Assembly (NCBI RefSeq): GCF_017676365.1
Contig: NZ_JADKMA010000006.1
Location: forward strand, 22,342 to 86,341
Direction of reading: 5' to 3'
From: Streptomyces oryzae
Lineage (GTDB): Bacteria; Actinomycetota; Actinomycetes; Streptomycetales; Streptomycetaceae
DNA length: 64,000 nucleotides
The notes under the pieces are model-generated. The model searched no databases, had not been told where the DNA came from, and worked only from the letters and a program-made list of their open reading frames with translations. Shown here piece by piece: positions 1-9,434 of the stretch. Each line of letters starts with the position of its first letter. Position 1 is the stretch's first letter. A program made the translations under genes and the position numbers.

Positions 1-485
1 ATTACCGACTGCGCATTCACGGCCTGGTCGACAACCCCGTCGAACTCGACCTGCGCCAACTGCGGGCCCTTGCCCACCATGAGCAGATCACCCAGCACTT
101 CTGCATCCAGGGCTGGTCGGGCGTCGCCAAATGGGGCGGCGTTTCTATGCGCACGATTCTGGACCTGGTCAAACCGAAACCCGAGGCGAAATGGGCCGTC
201 TTCTACTCCCTGGGCGACGGCCCGGACAAAGGGCGCTACTACGACGCCCATCCCATCGAGCAGATGAGCCACCACCTGACCATGCTCGCCTACGACATGA
301 ATGACCACCCGCTGTCGTTCGGCCACGGCGCCCCCCTGCGCCTGCGCAACGAAGCACAGCTCGGCTTCAAACAGGTCAAGTGGATCCAAGGCATCGAATT
401 CGTCGCCGACTTCGCCCAGATCGGCGGTGGACACGGCGGCTACAACCAGGACCACGAGTTCTTCGGCTACCGCCAATCCCTCTGA
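1..485 (+). CDS. Molybdopterin-dependent oxidoreductase, sulfite oxidase-like domain (5' end outside window)
   Basis: The frame is open from base 3, so only about the last 160 residues are seen. They match the sulfite oxidase/YedY-type molybdopterin-binding fold. The segment HFCIQGWSGVAKWGG carries the cysteine that coordinates molybdenum in this family, and the tail DHEFFGYRQSL is typical of actinobacterial members. The protein would transfer oxygen or electrons using a Mo-molybdopterin cofactor; the substrate cannot be told from this part. No downstream partner gene follows, because the next 900 bases are gene-poor. Confidence 0.85.
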   Translation, partial: YRLRIHGLVDNPVELDLRQLRALAHHEQITQHFCIQGWSGVAKWGGVSMRTILDLVKPKPEAKWAVFYSLGDGPDKGRYYDAHPIEQMSHHLTMLAYDMNDHPLSFGHGAPLRLRNEAQLGFKQVKWIQGIEFVADFAQIGGGHGGYNQDHEFFGYRQSL

Positions 486-1379
486 ATGACTCCTGGTGCC
501 GATGGTGCGGTTCCGACCCGGTCCTGGCCACCGCTTCGCCCCGCGGACGTGGCGCGGGCGGCGAGGTACAGCCGCGCACCGACATCGTGGAACCTCTCCT
601 GAGCGGCTTCACCGAGGCACAGCAGAAGTTCACCGGAACTTCTCCCGAGAACCTCACCCCTGACCCCGCACCGCCGTCCCCCAGGACGCCGCCAGCAGCC
701 GGCTGTGGTTCGGGAGCAGGTCGGCGCTGGGTCAGGAAGACCGAATCGCAAGGTCGATCCCCGCCCACGCCGACGCCCTGCCACAACGGCGGCTCGGAGG
801 AGGCACATGCCAGACGTCGGCCCGGGAGTGCGGCGGCTCCTGCCCGCAGGCATCGAGTCCCTGTCCCGGTCCGCCTTATCCGCCCTCCTCCCGGTCCTCG
901 ACCAGGCTGGCTTGCCGGCGCGGGAGGCAGGGACTCCGCCTCACCATCCGGGCCTGGGCCCGTTCCGAGGTCAGAGCTGTCCCAGCGGCCGGTCTGCCTC
1001 GGCGCCGACCGCTCGAGACCCCCGCAACGCCGACCTTCAGGGGTGCGAGAAAGCCGCAGAGCCGCCACAAGCCGTCTACGCCGCTGAGTGATCGTCGCTC
1101 CAGAGTGGCATCGCGGCGCGCCCGCCTCTGTCCGGTTGCGAGCCTCTGCCGACGGGCGTTAGAAGGCAGAGACCGCGCTGGGGGGCTGCCCGCGTGCGGG
1201 CTCGGCCGGTAGCAGTCTTCTTCGACCGGTGCCATGCCTGCGGACGCCCCTTCCGCTCGATACGGCGCGTTGCGCTCGGTCAGCGCGGACGGGCCGCCTC
1301 GGCGTCGGACCTGGCGCCGACCGGTCCGGTGCGGAGGCGGTCGTCGGCGGAGAGGTAGTCGTCCGGTGCGTCCAGGGTG
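486..1379. other. Gene-poor stretch, probably decayed DNA
   Basis: Open frames on both strands are Arg/Pro/Gly-rich and look like products of high-GC sequence rather than proteins. A strong GGAGGAG lies just before an ATG at 807 on the plus strand, but the peptide that follows (about 95 codons) resembles nothing I recognise. A short plus-strand stretch near 590-650 (EPLLSGFTEAQQKFTG) might be a relic of a real gene. Confidence 0.4.
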
Positions 1380-1684
1380 ACGCGGTCGCTGTTTGGCGGA
1401 GGCGTGATACGAGCCGTTGAACAGCGCGAGATTGGCGAGTCCGCTCTTCTGCTCGGACTCGTTCGGGCCGGCGAGGAGAAGCTTGACGGCCGAGTCGAAG
1501 TGGCGCACTGGCAGGCCGGGGCGTGAGACCGCCAAGGCCGGTGTCCGAGGCGAAGTAGATCCGCAATCCCTTGGTGAGACCTGTGCTGGGCTCGCCGGCG
1601 CGACCGGTTCTGCGGGTCTGATCCCGCAGCCCGCAGCGGCGAGACCAAGACCGCGACGGCACGGAGGCGCAGGGGAGTGTTCAT
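1380..1684 (-). pseudogene. Lipoprotein with GerMN-like domain, broken by several frameshifts
   Basis: A start ATG at 1684 has a good ribosome binding site (AAAGGACG) and encodes MNTPLRLRAVAVLVS, a signal peptide start. The lipobox LAAAGC then appears in another frame, KGLRIYFASDTGL in a third, DSAVKLLLAGPNESEQKSG in the second, and DAPDDYLSADDRL back in the first. Together these read as a Streptomyces lipoprotein with a GerMN-like domain. At least three frame changes mean it cannot be made as one protein. It faces away from the gene at 1805. Confidence 0.6.
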
Positions 1685-1804
1685 TGCACGTCCTTTGGGC
1701 GGTTGCGGGTGCCACCCGTGTGGCCCTCCTGACTGAGTCCGGTCGCCCGTCGAGGCGCAGGCTGGAGGGAGTCGGTCTCTTTCAGTCCCCGAGGAGAAGG
1801 TGGC

Positions 1805-3418
1805 ATGCACGATTTGGCCGGACGAGCGTTCCGCGGGAGGCCTGTACGTCGGCGTTTTCTCGGCTCGGCGGCGGGCCTGGTCGGTACGGCGGCGCTGGGC
1901 CTGGCGACGTCGGGGTGTGACGAGCAGACCGGTGCGGCCACGCGGAGCAGCGCTGCTCGCTCCGCGGCCCTCGAGCGAAATCGGCCGGGCACCGCGCAGT
2001 GGCGTCTCGGGCGTCAGGGCCCGCAGGAGGCGATCGAGGGGTACGCCGACCGGGCGAGCGTGCTCCCCGGTGAGGAGGTGCGGCTGTTCGTGTCCACTCT
2101 GGCCGGAGCGTTCCGGGTGACGGCCTACCGGGTCGGCTGGTACCGCGGCAAGCAGGCGCGGAGGGTGTGGCGGTCGCGGCCTGTCACGGGGCGGCGCCAG
2201 AAGGGCCCGGATTTCGACACGCGTACCCGTACCGTCGCGACCGACTGGGAGCCCAGTGTGCGGATCTCCACCCAGGGCTGGCCGGAGGGTGCCTACCTGC
2301 TGGTCCTGGATGCCGATTCGGGTCACCAGCGGTACGTGCCGCTGGTGGTGCGCTCAGCTGCCGCCAAGGGCCGGACCGTGCTGGTGCACGCGACCGCCAC
2401 GTGGCAGGCGTACAACCGGTGGGGAGGTTACAACCTCTACACCGGGAAGGACGGCGGCTACCAGGACCGCTCCCTCGCGGTCAGCTTCGACCGGCCCTAC
2501 GACAAGGACGGCGCCGAGAAGTTCATGTACTACGAGCGCCCTCTTGTCGTGCTGGCCGAACGGGTCGGTATCCCGCTCGCGTACACCACCGGGCTGGACA
2601 TCTCCGCCGACCCCGGCGTACTGCGCGGTGCGACGAGTATCGTCTCGCTCGGCCACGACGAGTACTGGACCCCGCAACAGCGCCGCCACATCACCGCGGC
2701 GAGGGACCAGGGCACCAACATCGCCTTTCTGGGGGCGAACACCTGCTTCCGGCGGATTCGCCCGGAGTCCTCGCCGCTGGGGCGGGACCGGACAGTGGTG
2801 TGCTACAAGACCGACTGGCACCGCGATCCCGTCTACCCGGACCGCCCCTCGCTGGTCACCACCGACTATCGGGTCGCGCCGCGGCCGGACCCGGAGTCGT
2901 CACTGACCGGGGTGCTGTACGAGGGATATCCCGCCGATGCGCCCTTCGTCGTCCACCAGCCGGACCACTGGGTGTTCCGGGGTACGGGCGCACGCAAGGG
3001 CGACCGCTTCGACCATCTGGTGGGTGTCGAGTACGACCGTGTCACCCCGGAACAGGACTCCACACCGCGGCCCATCGAGGTCGTGGCCCACTCGCCGTTG
3101 GTGTGCAACGGACGGCACACCCATGCGGACGCGGCCTATTACACGGTGGACAGCGGCGCCGGTGTCTTCGCGACCGGCACGATGCGCTGGGTGGAGTCTC
3201 TGATGGCGGGCACCCCCGATGGCGGGGGCAGCCACGGGATGGACGCACGGACCTGCCGCTTCGTCACGAAGACCACCGAGAACCTGCTGCGCGGATTCGC
3301 CAGAGGACCGGCGGCACGGGAGTGCGGCGCGGCCAGGGACAACGTGCGACAGGTATACGCGGACCAGCCCGCCACCGGCTCCACAGCGGGGGCCTCCGGC
3401 AGCCACGCCGGCGTCTGA
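1805..3418 (+). CDS. N,N-dimethylformamidase beta-subunit-like secreted protein
   Basis: This 537-residue protein begins with a twin-arginine signal (RRRFLGSAAG) followed by a lipobox-like ATSGC, so it is probably exported folded and may be lipid-anchored. The body matches the large subunit of N,N-dimethylformamidase, which hydrolyses DMF to dimethylamine and formate; landmarks include YRVGWYRG, WQAYNRWGGYNLY and LGHDEYWTP. Many actinobacterial members are stand-alone paralogues of unknown substrate, and no small-subunit gene is seen nearby. The start is supported by GAGGAGAAGG at 1791. I am sure of the family but not of amidase activity. Confidence 0.85.
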   Translation: MHDLAGRAFRGRPVRRRFLGSAAGLVGTAALGLATSGCDEQTGAATRSSAARSAALERNRPGTAQWRLGRQGPQEAIEGYADRASVLPGEEVRLFVSTLAGAFRVTAYRVGWYRGKQARRVWRSRPVTGRRQKGPDFDTRTRTVATDWEPSVRISTQGWPEGAYLLVLDADSGHQRYVPLVVRSAAAKGRTVLVHATATWQAYNRWGGYNLYTGKDGGYQDRSLAVSFDRPYDKDGAEKFMYYERPLVVLAERVGIPLAYTTGLDISADPGVLRGATSIVSLGHDEYWTPQQRRHITAARDQGTNIAFLGANTCFRRIRPESSPLGRDRTVVCYKTDWHRDPVYPDRPSLVTTDYRVAPRPDPESSLTGVLYEGYPADAPFVVHQPDHWVFRGTGARKGDRFDHLVGVEYDRVTPEQDSTPRPIEVVAHSPLVCNGRHTHADAAYYTVDSGAGVFATGTMRWVESLMAGTPDGGGSHGMDARTCRFVTKTTENLLRGFARGPAARECGAARDNVRQVYADQPATGSTAGASGSHAGV

Positions 3419-3708
3419 GACGTAGCCGTTCCGCGGCTGGTGGGCGAGTACTGGGCCGTGGTCTACCCGGTGCTGGTCGGCGATGGCAACGGGTTCTTTT
3501 CCCAGCGCGAGCGCCGGGCGGTCGCCGTCTGGATCGCAGCGGGACCGGATACTCACCAATTGCACTGTGCTATGCCTCATTGACCAGCGGTTTTGCGCTG
3601 AGATGTGGGCGCTGGCCGCCCACACACTGAGGGGGTCGGTTTCTGGCCAGTGGCGAAGCAGCGATGGACGTAACCGTGACGAGGGGGTGAGGGCGCCGGG
3701 AAGTCCCG
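3419..3708. other. Intergenic, possible gene relic
   Basis: A short plus-strand run near 3435-3590 reads LVGEYWAVVYPVLVGDGNG before a stop. It looks protein-like but I do not recognise it. No promoter or terminator stands out. Confidence 0.3.
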
Positions 3709-3960
3709 ATGGCGTTCCCTACGGCTTCCCGCGCCGCTGGTCGTGTACAGCGCCGTGCTGACAGGAGTTGCGCTGGGTGGCGCCCTTACTTCGCCTCCCG
3801 GCCCCGCTTCCTCATCCCCGCCTTCCCTCTGCTGTTCGACGCGGCACGCTGGGCCTCCCACGCCCGCAAGCCTGTCCTGATACCGGCTCTGACCATCTGC
3901 ACGGCGCTCTCCGCCTGCTACGGCATCTACTTGCTCACCGCGTCCACCCTCCCACCCTGA
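3709..3960 (+). pseudogene. C-terminal remnant of a polytopic membrane glycosyltransferase-like protein
   Basis: The last 60 codons encode SRPRFLIPAFPLLFDAARW followed by a hydrophobic segment ending YGIYLLTASTLPP. This resembles the C-terminus of actinobacterial mannosyltransferase-like membrane proteins, which often end with a positively charged loop and a final helix. The first 25 codons are unrelated and no credible upstream part exists, so I read it as a remnant. A small two-helix protein of its own is possible. Confidence 0.45.
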
Positions 3961-4097
3961 CCAGGGGCGATTCAGGCCGTTTCGTAGCCGAGCGGTGAGT
4001 CGGGATGGTGCGGACCGGGCCGCGGGCGCCACCGTTTCTGCGGGGTGCGGGACTGCGGTGCGGAGGCTCGCTGCGTGGCCCCCGCACCACGCGCGGT

Positions 4098-5132
4098 TCA
4101 GTTCAGGTGGTGCAGAGCCTTCCGGAAGGATGCGGCATGGTCGGCTTCGTCACCGGCGATCTCCGTGAACAGGTCCGCGGCTTGAGCGTCGCCTGCTTTC
4201 TCGGCCCGGCGTGCGAATGAGGGATACATGACCTCGGCTTCGTAGGTTTCGCCGGCGATGGACGTGCGCAGGTTGGTTGCGGTGTCCGAGACCAGGCCGT
4301 CCAGGCGGGCCTCGGCGGCGAAGTGTTCACGCAGTTCCACGTCGGCCAATCCCTCGAACAGTCGGGCGAGTTGCTTTTGGCCGGTCTCTCGTGCGTGATG
4401 TGCGTACAGCGTGTAGGAGGCGTTGGCGAGTGCCTCGCCGTGCATGGCGTCTTCGAGGTTGGCGCGGGTCCGGGCGGAAGAGACCTGTGGCAGTCCGGCC
4501 GGTACCTGGACCGGATCCGCCTTCGGCGGCGCCGGTACGGTGCCGTTGCCGGTGGTGACCGCTTTGAGGGCCGAGGCGAGCAGGCGGCGGTGTTCGGCCT
4601 CGTCCGCAGCGATCTCCGTGAAGAGTTCGGCCGCTGCCTTGTCCCCGTCCTGCCGGGCCTCCTCGGCGTATGTGGGGTACATCGACGTCGCCTCGGCACG
4701 CTCGCCCTCGGCCGCCTGCCGGATGTTGGCCTCGTCGCTGCCCACGTACGCGATGGTCGCGGCCTCCTTGGTGAAGTGGTCGTCGAGCTCCACCTCGGCG
4801 GCGCTGCGGAACAGCTCTGCGACGCGGCCGTGTCCCTCGCGGTCGGCCTGGTCGGAATAGAAGAGGTAGGAGGCGTGGGCGAAGCCCTCACCACGCATCG
4901 CGGCCCGCGTGTCCTGCACCGTGCTCAAGGCCGGGGTTTTCGGGTTGGCCGAAGCAGCAGCCTGTGCCGCGGACACCGATACCGCGGCAGTCAGTGCCAA
5001 CGCGGCACCCGCACCTGTGTGGTGATGTCGGCCAAGCGGTGAGCCATCGGGAAGAACAGGTTGATCGCCAGTAGCGCGGTCGCCTCCGCATCGCCGTGGG
5101 GTCAGCACATCCATCAACTGGCCAACGGTCAC
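4098..5132 (-). CDS. Secreted protein with two tandem ferritin/rubrerythrin-like domains
   Basis: About 300 residues after a hydrophobic signal-like segment (AALALTAAVSVSAAQA) form two copies of one helical domain. Copy one has LFRSAAEVELDDHFTKEA and LFTEIAADEAEHRRLL; copy two has LFEGLADVELREHFAAEA and LFTEIAGDEADHAASF. The E...H and DEAEH/DEADH residues are the carboxylate and histidine ligands of the ferritin-like di-iron fold, so peroxide scavenging or iron handling outside the membrane is likely. Upstream codons back to the GTG at 5132 run into ParE remains. The true start is therefore unclear, and the original signal peptide start may be lost. Confidence 0.75.
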   Translation of the reverse strand: MTVGQLMDVLTPRRCGGDRATGDQPVLPDGSPLGRHHHTGAGAALALTAAVSVSAAQAAASANPKTPALSTVQDTRAAMRGEGFAHASYLFYSDQADREGHGRVAELFRSAAEVELDDHFTKEAATIAYVGSDEANIRQAAEGERAEATSMYPTYAEEARQDGDKAAAELFTEIAADEAEHRRLLASALKAVTTGNGTVPAPPKADPVQVPAGLPQVSSARTRANLEDAMHGEALANASYTLYAHHARETGQKQLARLFEGLADVELREHFAAEARLDGLVSDTATNLRTSIAGETYEAEVMYPSFARRAEKAGDAQAADLFTEIAGDEADHAASFRKALHHLN

Positions 5133-5850
5133 CTCCGGTCCCTGTCCGCTGAAACGGAGGATGTCGCAGACCGGCCTCCGTTCGCCAGGTACTCGCAGAC
5201 CTTGCTGATGCCGCCCTCGAACTTGAAACTCCTCACCCTGGCTGCGCCCTCACCGAGGCCGTGCTCGTCGCCGACGACGATGGTCAGGGCGGGCCCCAGG
5301 AACGCAGTCTGGCGGGCACCCTGGTGCAGGTTCTTCAGGGAGAGCTTGGCGTCCTTGAGGAATCTGGCGGTCGGCCCGGTAACGCACGCGGGCGCCGGTC
5401 CGCGACTTGGGGATTTTGTGGTCTGGCGCAGGCTCCGGGCGGGGGTGCAGGCGGCGTCGGGTCCGGGGCAGGTGTAGTAGCTACCGGGCGTGCCGCGACG
5501 GAAGCTGATGGCGCGAGTGCGGCCGTGGCGGTCGACCTCGATATCCGGCCGGACGGACAGCGCGTTGACCACGGAGCCGCCGACGCCGTGCAGGCCACCG
5601 GAGGCGGCGTAGGAGCCGCCGCCGATCCGCCGACGTGGAGTTTGGTATAGGCGATTTCGACGCCGAACAGGCCGGTGCGGGGTTTTGGTGTCCACGGGGG
5701 AGGCGGCGGCCGTTGTCGGTGACTTCCACGGAGTCGTCGTCGCGGAGGATGACCTCGATGTGGTCGCGGGTGCCGACCAGGGCCTCGTCCACGGTGCCGG
5801 CGAGCTGGTCGGCGTACTCCGTCAGGAGCGGCTCGAGCTGGGCGGAATGG
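5129..5850 (-). pseudogene. DNA gyrase/topoisomerase IV subunit B (ParE/GyrB) remnant
   Basis: Fragments of the ATPase half of a type II topoisomerase B subunit lie in order across three frames: EYADQLAGTVDEALVG and VEVTDNGRRLP, then RTGLFGVEIAYTKLHVG, then GGGSYAASGGLHGVGGS through FLKDAKLSLKNLHQ and HGLGEGAA, and finally CDILRFSGQG. SGGLHGVG is the GHKL lid motif. Both ends are missing and the frame shifts at least three times, so this is a dead extra copy. Its tail runs into the reading frame of the ferritin-like gene downstream. Confidence 0.8.
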
Positions 5851-6284
5851 GTGTTCGGTCCCGGGGTGGCGAGGCAGTGGGCGATCGATCCCCAGTGCTC
5901 CGCAGTGCCGTAACTGGGGCGGCAGGGCGGGGATGAAAGGGCGAGCGCCAGGCCGTCCGACACCAGCCGGAAACCGACCGCAACAGCACAGCGCCACCCT
6001 CAACTCCCTCTACAGCCGGGACGAGCAGTAGCCGCAAGAGGTGACTGGCTCCGCTCACAGGCAACCGGCATCTCCCCACTCAGGCGGCGTCACCTGCCCG
6101 GGCGTGATCGGCCTTCTCCCCGATCGGGTGGTTTCGCCTCGCACTGTGCCGCACTGTCCTTCGGCCGCCTGGCGAGGTAGCCGCGTGCGGCTTGACATGC
6201 CAAGTCGTCGACAGCGGGCGATGGTGGAGGAAGGAACGACGAGGGCCGGTCTCCAGTCCGGCATCCGGTGAGGCGGTGAGCGGC

Positions 6285-7154
6285 ATGGAGCGTCCGCTGG
6301 TCGTGGGCGTCGACGGATCGGACGGCAGTCTGACTGCCCTGGACTGGGCGGTGGAGGAAGCGACGCGGCGGCGGCTGCCGCTGCGCATCGTCCATGCGTC
6401 GCTGTGGGAGCGCTACGAAGGAGCGCTCCCTTCCTTCACCACTCAACGACCGGCTGGGGAGATCGAGGCGCAGCACATCATCGCCTCGTCGGAGCAGCGT
6501 GCCCGGCAGCTCTCCGCAGACTTGCAGGTCAGTGCGGTGACCGTAGCGGACGAAGCGGTGAACGCGCTGATCGAGGAATCGCAGGCGGCGTCCGCCGTCG
6601 TGTGCGGCTCCTCCGGGCGGGGGATGGTCAAGGAGCACCTGTTGGGCTCGGTGAGCCTGGCGGTCGCGGGGCGTGCTCACTGCCCGGTCGTCGTCACCCG
6701 TGGTGAGCAGCGCAACATCCGGGGGATGAGCCATCGGGTCGTCGTCGGCGTGGGAGAGGCGGACGAGGCCGCGACAGCTGTGCGCTTCGCGTTGCGCGAG
6801 GCCGAAGCGCGCGGGTGCGAGCTGGTGGCCGTACGTGCCTGGCGAAGCCCCCAGCACCCCACGGATTCTCTGGGCGCGCTGGATTCCGGCGCGCGGACGT
6901 ACGGGGATCAGGCGCTCGGCGTCCTTGAGGAGGTGCTGGAGGCGGCGACGGCGGCACACCCGGCGGTTCCCGTGCGGCGGGCATCGCTGGAAGGCCCGGC
7001 GCACCGGGTTCTGCTCGGGCCGTCGGTCGAAGCGGATCTGCTGGTTCTCGGCGCTGTCCGGAGGCAGGGTCAGGTGGGCTTGCAGCTGGGCCGGGTCAGC
7101 CACACGGCCCTGCACCAGGCGGCCTGTCCTGTCGCTGTCGTGCCCCATCGCTGA
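6285..7154 (+). CDS. Universal stress protein, two tandem Usp domains
   Basis: The 289-residue protein starts MERPLVVGVDGSDGS. The first Usp domain has an intact ATP-binding signature G-x2-G-x9-G-S (GSSGRGMVKEHLLGS). The second starts near HRVVVGVGEADEA and has a degenerate signature (VLGAVRRQGQVGLQLG). ATG 6285 is preceded by GAGGCGG and matches the family start; an open frame upstream to 6192 is not family-like. Double-domain Usp proteins bind ATP and modulate growth arrest in hypoxia or stress in actinobacteria. Two more copies lie at 12754 and 14368. Confidence 0.92.
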   Translation: MERPLVVGVDGSDGSLTALDWAVEEATRRRLPLRIVHASLWERYEGALPSFTTQRPAGEIEAQHIIASSEQRARQLSADLQVSAVTVADEAVNALIEESQAASAVVCGSSGRGMVKEHLLGSVSLAVAGRAHCPVVVTRGEQRNIRGMSHRVVVGVGEADEAATAVRFALREAEARGCELVAVRAWRSPQHPTDSLGALDSGARTYGDQALGVLEEVLEAATAAHPAVPVRRASLEGPAHRVLLGPSVEADLLVLGAVRRQGQVGLQLGRVSHTALHQAACPVAVVPHR

Positions 7155-7246
7155 CCGGCGTCGGCAGACCTATGCCGTCGATGCCATCCGGTGCCGAGGC
7201 CGCCGTGGGCGGGCCCGCGCCAAGGACCCCGGTCGGCTTGGCCGTC

Positions 7247-8776
7247 TCAGTCCGGTTCCATGTAGGGACGGCGGAAGACCGGGGCCTGGCCGGTGCCCCA
7301 CGGGCGTACGGCCGCCAGTGCCTGGGCGACCGCGGACTCCAACAGGCCGCTGGTATCGACCGGGACCGCTTCGGGCCACGGCGCCTCCCTGGCCGCCATG
7401 GCCTGTGCGACGTCGAGGTCGGCGTCGGATACTCCCGGTGTGCGCGCGCTCAGGCGGGCCGCCGACACGTCGTCGGGCACGTGGCAGTGCAGGGCCACCA
7501 GATCTGCGTCGGCGCGTTCGGCCACCCGCAGTGCCACGTCCCGCTCCCCTGGGTCCGTCCAGGTGGCGTCAAGGACGACGGACTCACCCGAGGACAACAG
7601 AGCGGCTGCGCGCTCCAGCAGGGTGCTGTAGGTCCTGGCTGTCCACTCCGGCGTGTACAGGCCCTCGCCGTAGTCGGCGGCGGCTGATTGCTCCGCGGGG
7701 AGGCCCGCCAGCTCCTTGCGGAGACGGTCGCTGCTGAGCAGCGTGATCCCCAGCCGGTCCGCCAGAGCACCGGCGAGCGTGGATTTCCCGCTTCCCGGCA
7801 GCCCGCCCACGAGGGTCATCCCGACGGCGGAGGTGCGCAGGTGACGCAGCGCTGCCGAGACCAGCCGTCGTGCCGCCGACTCCGCGTCCGGCGCGCCCTG
7901 GCGTGCCTGGATCAGGGAGACCTTGGCGCGGACGAACGCACGGTAGGCGACATAGTGGTGCCACAGGGAAGCCGGCGCGGGGTCGCCGGAGTACTCGCTG
8001 TACCGGGCCAGGAAGTACGCCGCGGCCTCCGGAGCACCGAGCTGTTCCAGGTCCATGGCGAGGAAGGCGGCGTCATCGAGGCCGTCGACGTAGCGCAGGT
8101 GGTCGTCGAACTCCAGGCAGTCCAGGATGCGGGGGCCGTCGTCGAGGCAGAAGATGTCCTCGGCCAGCAGATCGCCGTGGCCGTCGACCACCCGCCCCTG
8201 CTCGATGCGGGAGTCGAACAGCCCTTTGCGGCCGGCCAGATAGCGGCGTACCAGCTGCTCGACCTCCTCCACGCCCTCCGGCACGAAGCCGTCTGCTGCC
8301 ATCGGGCGGACCTGCGCGAAGCCGGCCTCCCAGCGCGCCGACAGCGCATCCCGCGTACCCTGCTCGTCCACTTCCCGGCCGCGGGGCGCCTTCGTGTGCC
8401 AGGCGGCGAGTTGCCGGGCCACGGCCCGGAGAACGTCATCGACAGCGCCACCCTCTCGCACCAGTCGGGAGAGCTTGCGGTCGGCCGGCATACGGCGCAT
8501 CACCACGAGCGGCTCGGGCTCCTCGGCGTCGGGGCTGCGGATCTCGCCGAGCCCCGGATAGACGTCGGGTGCGAAGCGGCGGTTGAGAGCGACCTCACGC
8601 TCGCACGCGGTGCGGCGAGCCGACACCGTTGTGTAGTCCACAAATCCGAGGTCCACCGGCTTCTTGAACTTGTAGGCGTGGTCACCAGCGAAGAACACGA
8701 TCGCGGTATGTGTCTCGCACACCTCCGCGCGCGGCACCTGCCGCGCCGGCTCCCCGCGGGCGCGACGCTCAGTCAT
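7247..8776 (-). CDS. Aminoglycoside phosphotransferase-like / P-loop kinase two-domain protein
   Basis: In this 509-residue protein the N-terminal half resembles the aminoglycoside/choline kinase fold, with YKFKKPVDLGFVDYTT near residue 39 and a DGHGDL catalytic-loop-like motif near 198-203. The C-terminal half has a Walker A motif GLPGSGKST near 325-333 and LLSSDRLRKEL, as in P-loop kinases of the gluconate kinase/AAA_33 type. The arrangement matches mycobacterial Rv2004c, a member of the DosR dormancy regulon. The substrate is unknown; resistance to aminoglycosides is not implied. It points away from the DUF1876 gene at 9057 and is convergent with the Usp gene at 6285. Confidence 0.85.
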   Translation of the reverse strand: MTERRARGEPARQVPRAEVCETHTAIVFFAGDHAYKFKKPVDLGFVDYTTVSARRTACEREVALNRRFAPDVYPGLGEIRSPDAEEPEPLVVMRRMPADRKLSRLVREGGAVDDVLRAVARQLAAWHTKAPRGREVDEQGTRDALSARWEAGFAQVRPMAADGFVPEGVEEVEQLVRRYLAGRKGLFDSRIEQGRVVDGHGDLLAEDIFCLDDGPRILDCLEFDDHLRYVDGLDDAAFLAMDLEQLGAPEAAAYFLARYSEYSGDPAPASLWHHYVAYRAFVRAKVSLIQARQGAPDAESAARRLVSAALRHLRTSAVGMTLVGGLPGSGKSTLAGALADRLGITLLSSDRLRKELAGLPAEQSAAADYGEGLYTPEWTARTYSTLLERAAALLSSGESVVLDATWTDPGERDVALRVAERADADLVALHCHVPDDVSAARLSARTPGVSDADLDVAQAMAAREAPWPEAVPVDTSGLLESAVAQALAAVRPWGTGQAPVFRRPYMEPD

Positions 8777-9056
8777 GGCGAACGGACCGGCGATCTCGCA
8801 TGGCGACGTCCTCCGTCGCGTAGGAAGCTGAAAGTGTCGATGAACCTCTCAATCGAGAGATACCCCAATCCACTCCGCGGCGCATGTGGGTCGGAGAGGA
8901 GCGCAGGCGTCCACCGGTCTTCCGGCCTGCGGCCGAAGCCGCTGCCGTTCGATAATGGAATCGAGTGGGGAATGGGCCGGTGACCTGCTGGAGGTCCCGC
9001 GCATGGGCTCATGGCTTCCGGCCGTGGTCGCACCGTAACCAGGTGAGGAGAGAGCG

Positions 9057-9335
9057 ATGGCACACACCAAGGAATGGAACGTCCATCTCGACCTCTTCGA
9101 AGACGACAAGGGAGCGACGAAGGCACACGTAGTACTGGACACCGGAACCACAGCGCTCACCGGCCGCGGAGCCGCGCACTGCAACCCCGCGGATACGGAC
9201 GTGCCGGAGATCGGCGACGAACTGGCAGCGGGCAGGGCCATGCACGACCTCGCCCAGCAACTGCTGAATATCGCCGAGCGCGACATCCAGGGCCCGGGTG
9301 CTCCCCGGCCGAAGGACCGCCAAGCCGCCGGATGA
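9057..9335 (+). CDS. DUF1876 protein (Rv1738/Rv2632c-like)
   Basis: This small 92-residue acidic protein has the family features KEWNVHLDLFEDD, ATKAHVVLDTG and RAMHDLAQQLL. The mycobacterial relatives Rv1738 and Rv2632c fold like ribosome hibernation factors, and Rv1738 is strongly induced in dormancy. A role in quieting translation is possible but inferred. The start follows GTGAGGAGAGAGCG. It shares a 280-base divergent control region with the kinase-like gene at 8776. Confidence 0.88.
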   Translation: MAHTKEWNVHLDLFEDDKGATKAHVVLDTGTTALTGRGAAHCNPADTDVPEIGDELAAGRAMHDLAQQLLNIAERDIQGPGAPRPKDRQAAG

Positions 9336-9384
9336 CCCACCTGGGACATCAGCCGAGGCCGACCGTGCCGACCCGGCCGTCGGG

Positions 9385-9414
9385 GTCCACTCCCCCGCGC
9401 CTGCGGGGGGACCA
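9385..9414. terminator. GC-rich hairpin between convergent genes
   Basis: CCCCCGC at 9392-9398 pairs perfectly with GCGGGGG at 9403-9409 across GCCT, and GGTCC/GGACC extend it with a small bulge. It sits between the stops at 9335 and 9435, so it likely ends transcription from both sides. Confidence 0.6.
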
Positions 9415-9434
9415 GAGCCGGGTGACGCGCTCGG

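Noticed and set aside
7247..8776. Aminoglycoside resistance gene
   Set aside because: The kinase-like fold is shared with many housekeeping proteins and the two-domain layout matches the Rv2004c type, not resistance enzymes.
6243..8979. Shared GGGCCGGT(C/G)(T/A)CC upstream of the genes at 6285 and 9057 as a regulon box
   Set aside because: Only two copies with mismatches and different distances to the start were found; too weak to call.
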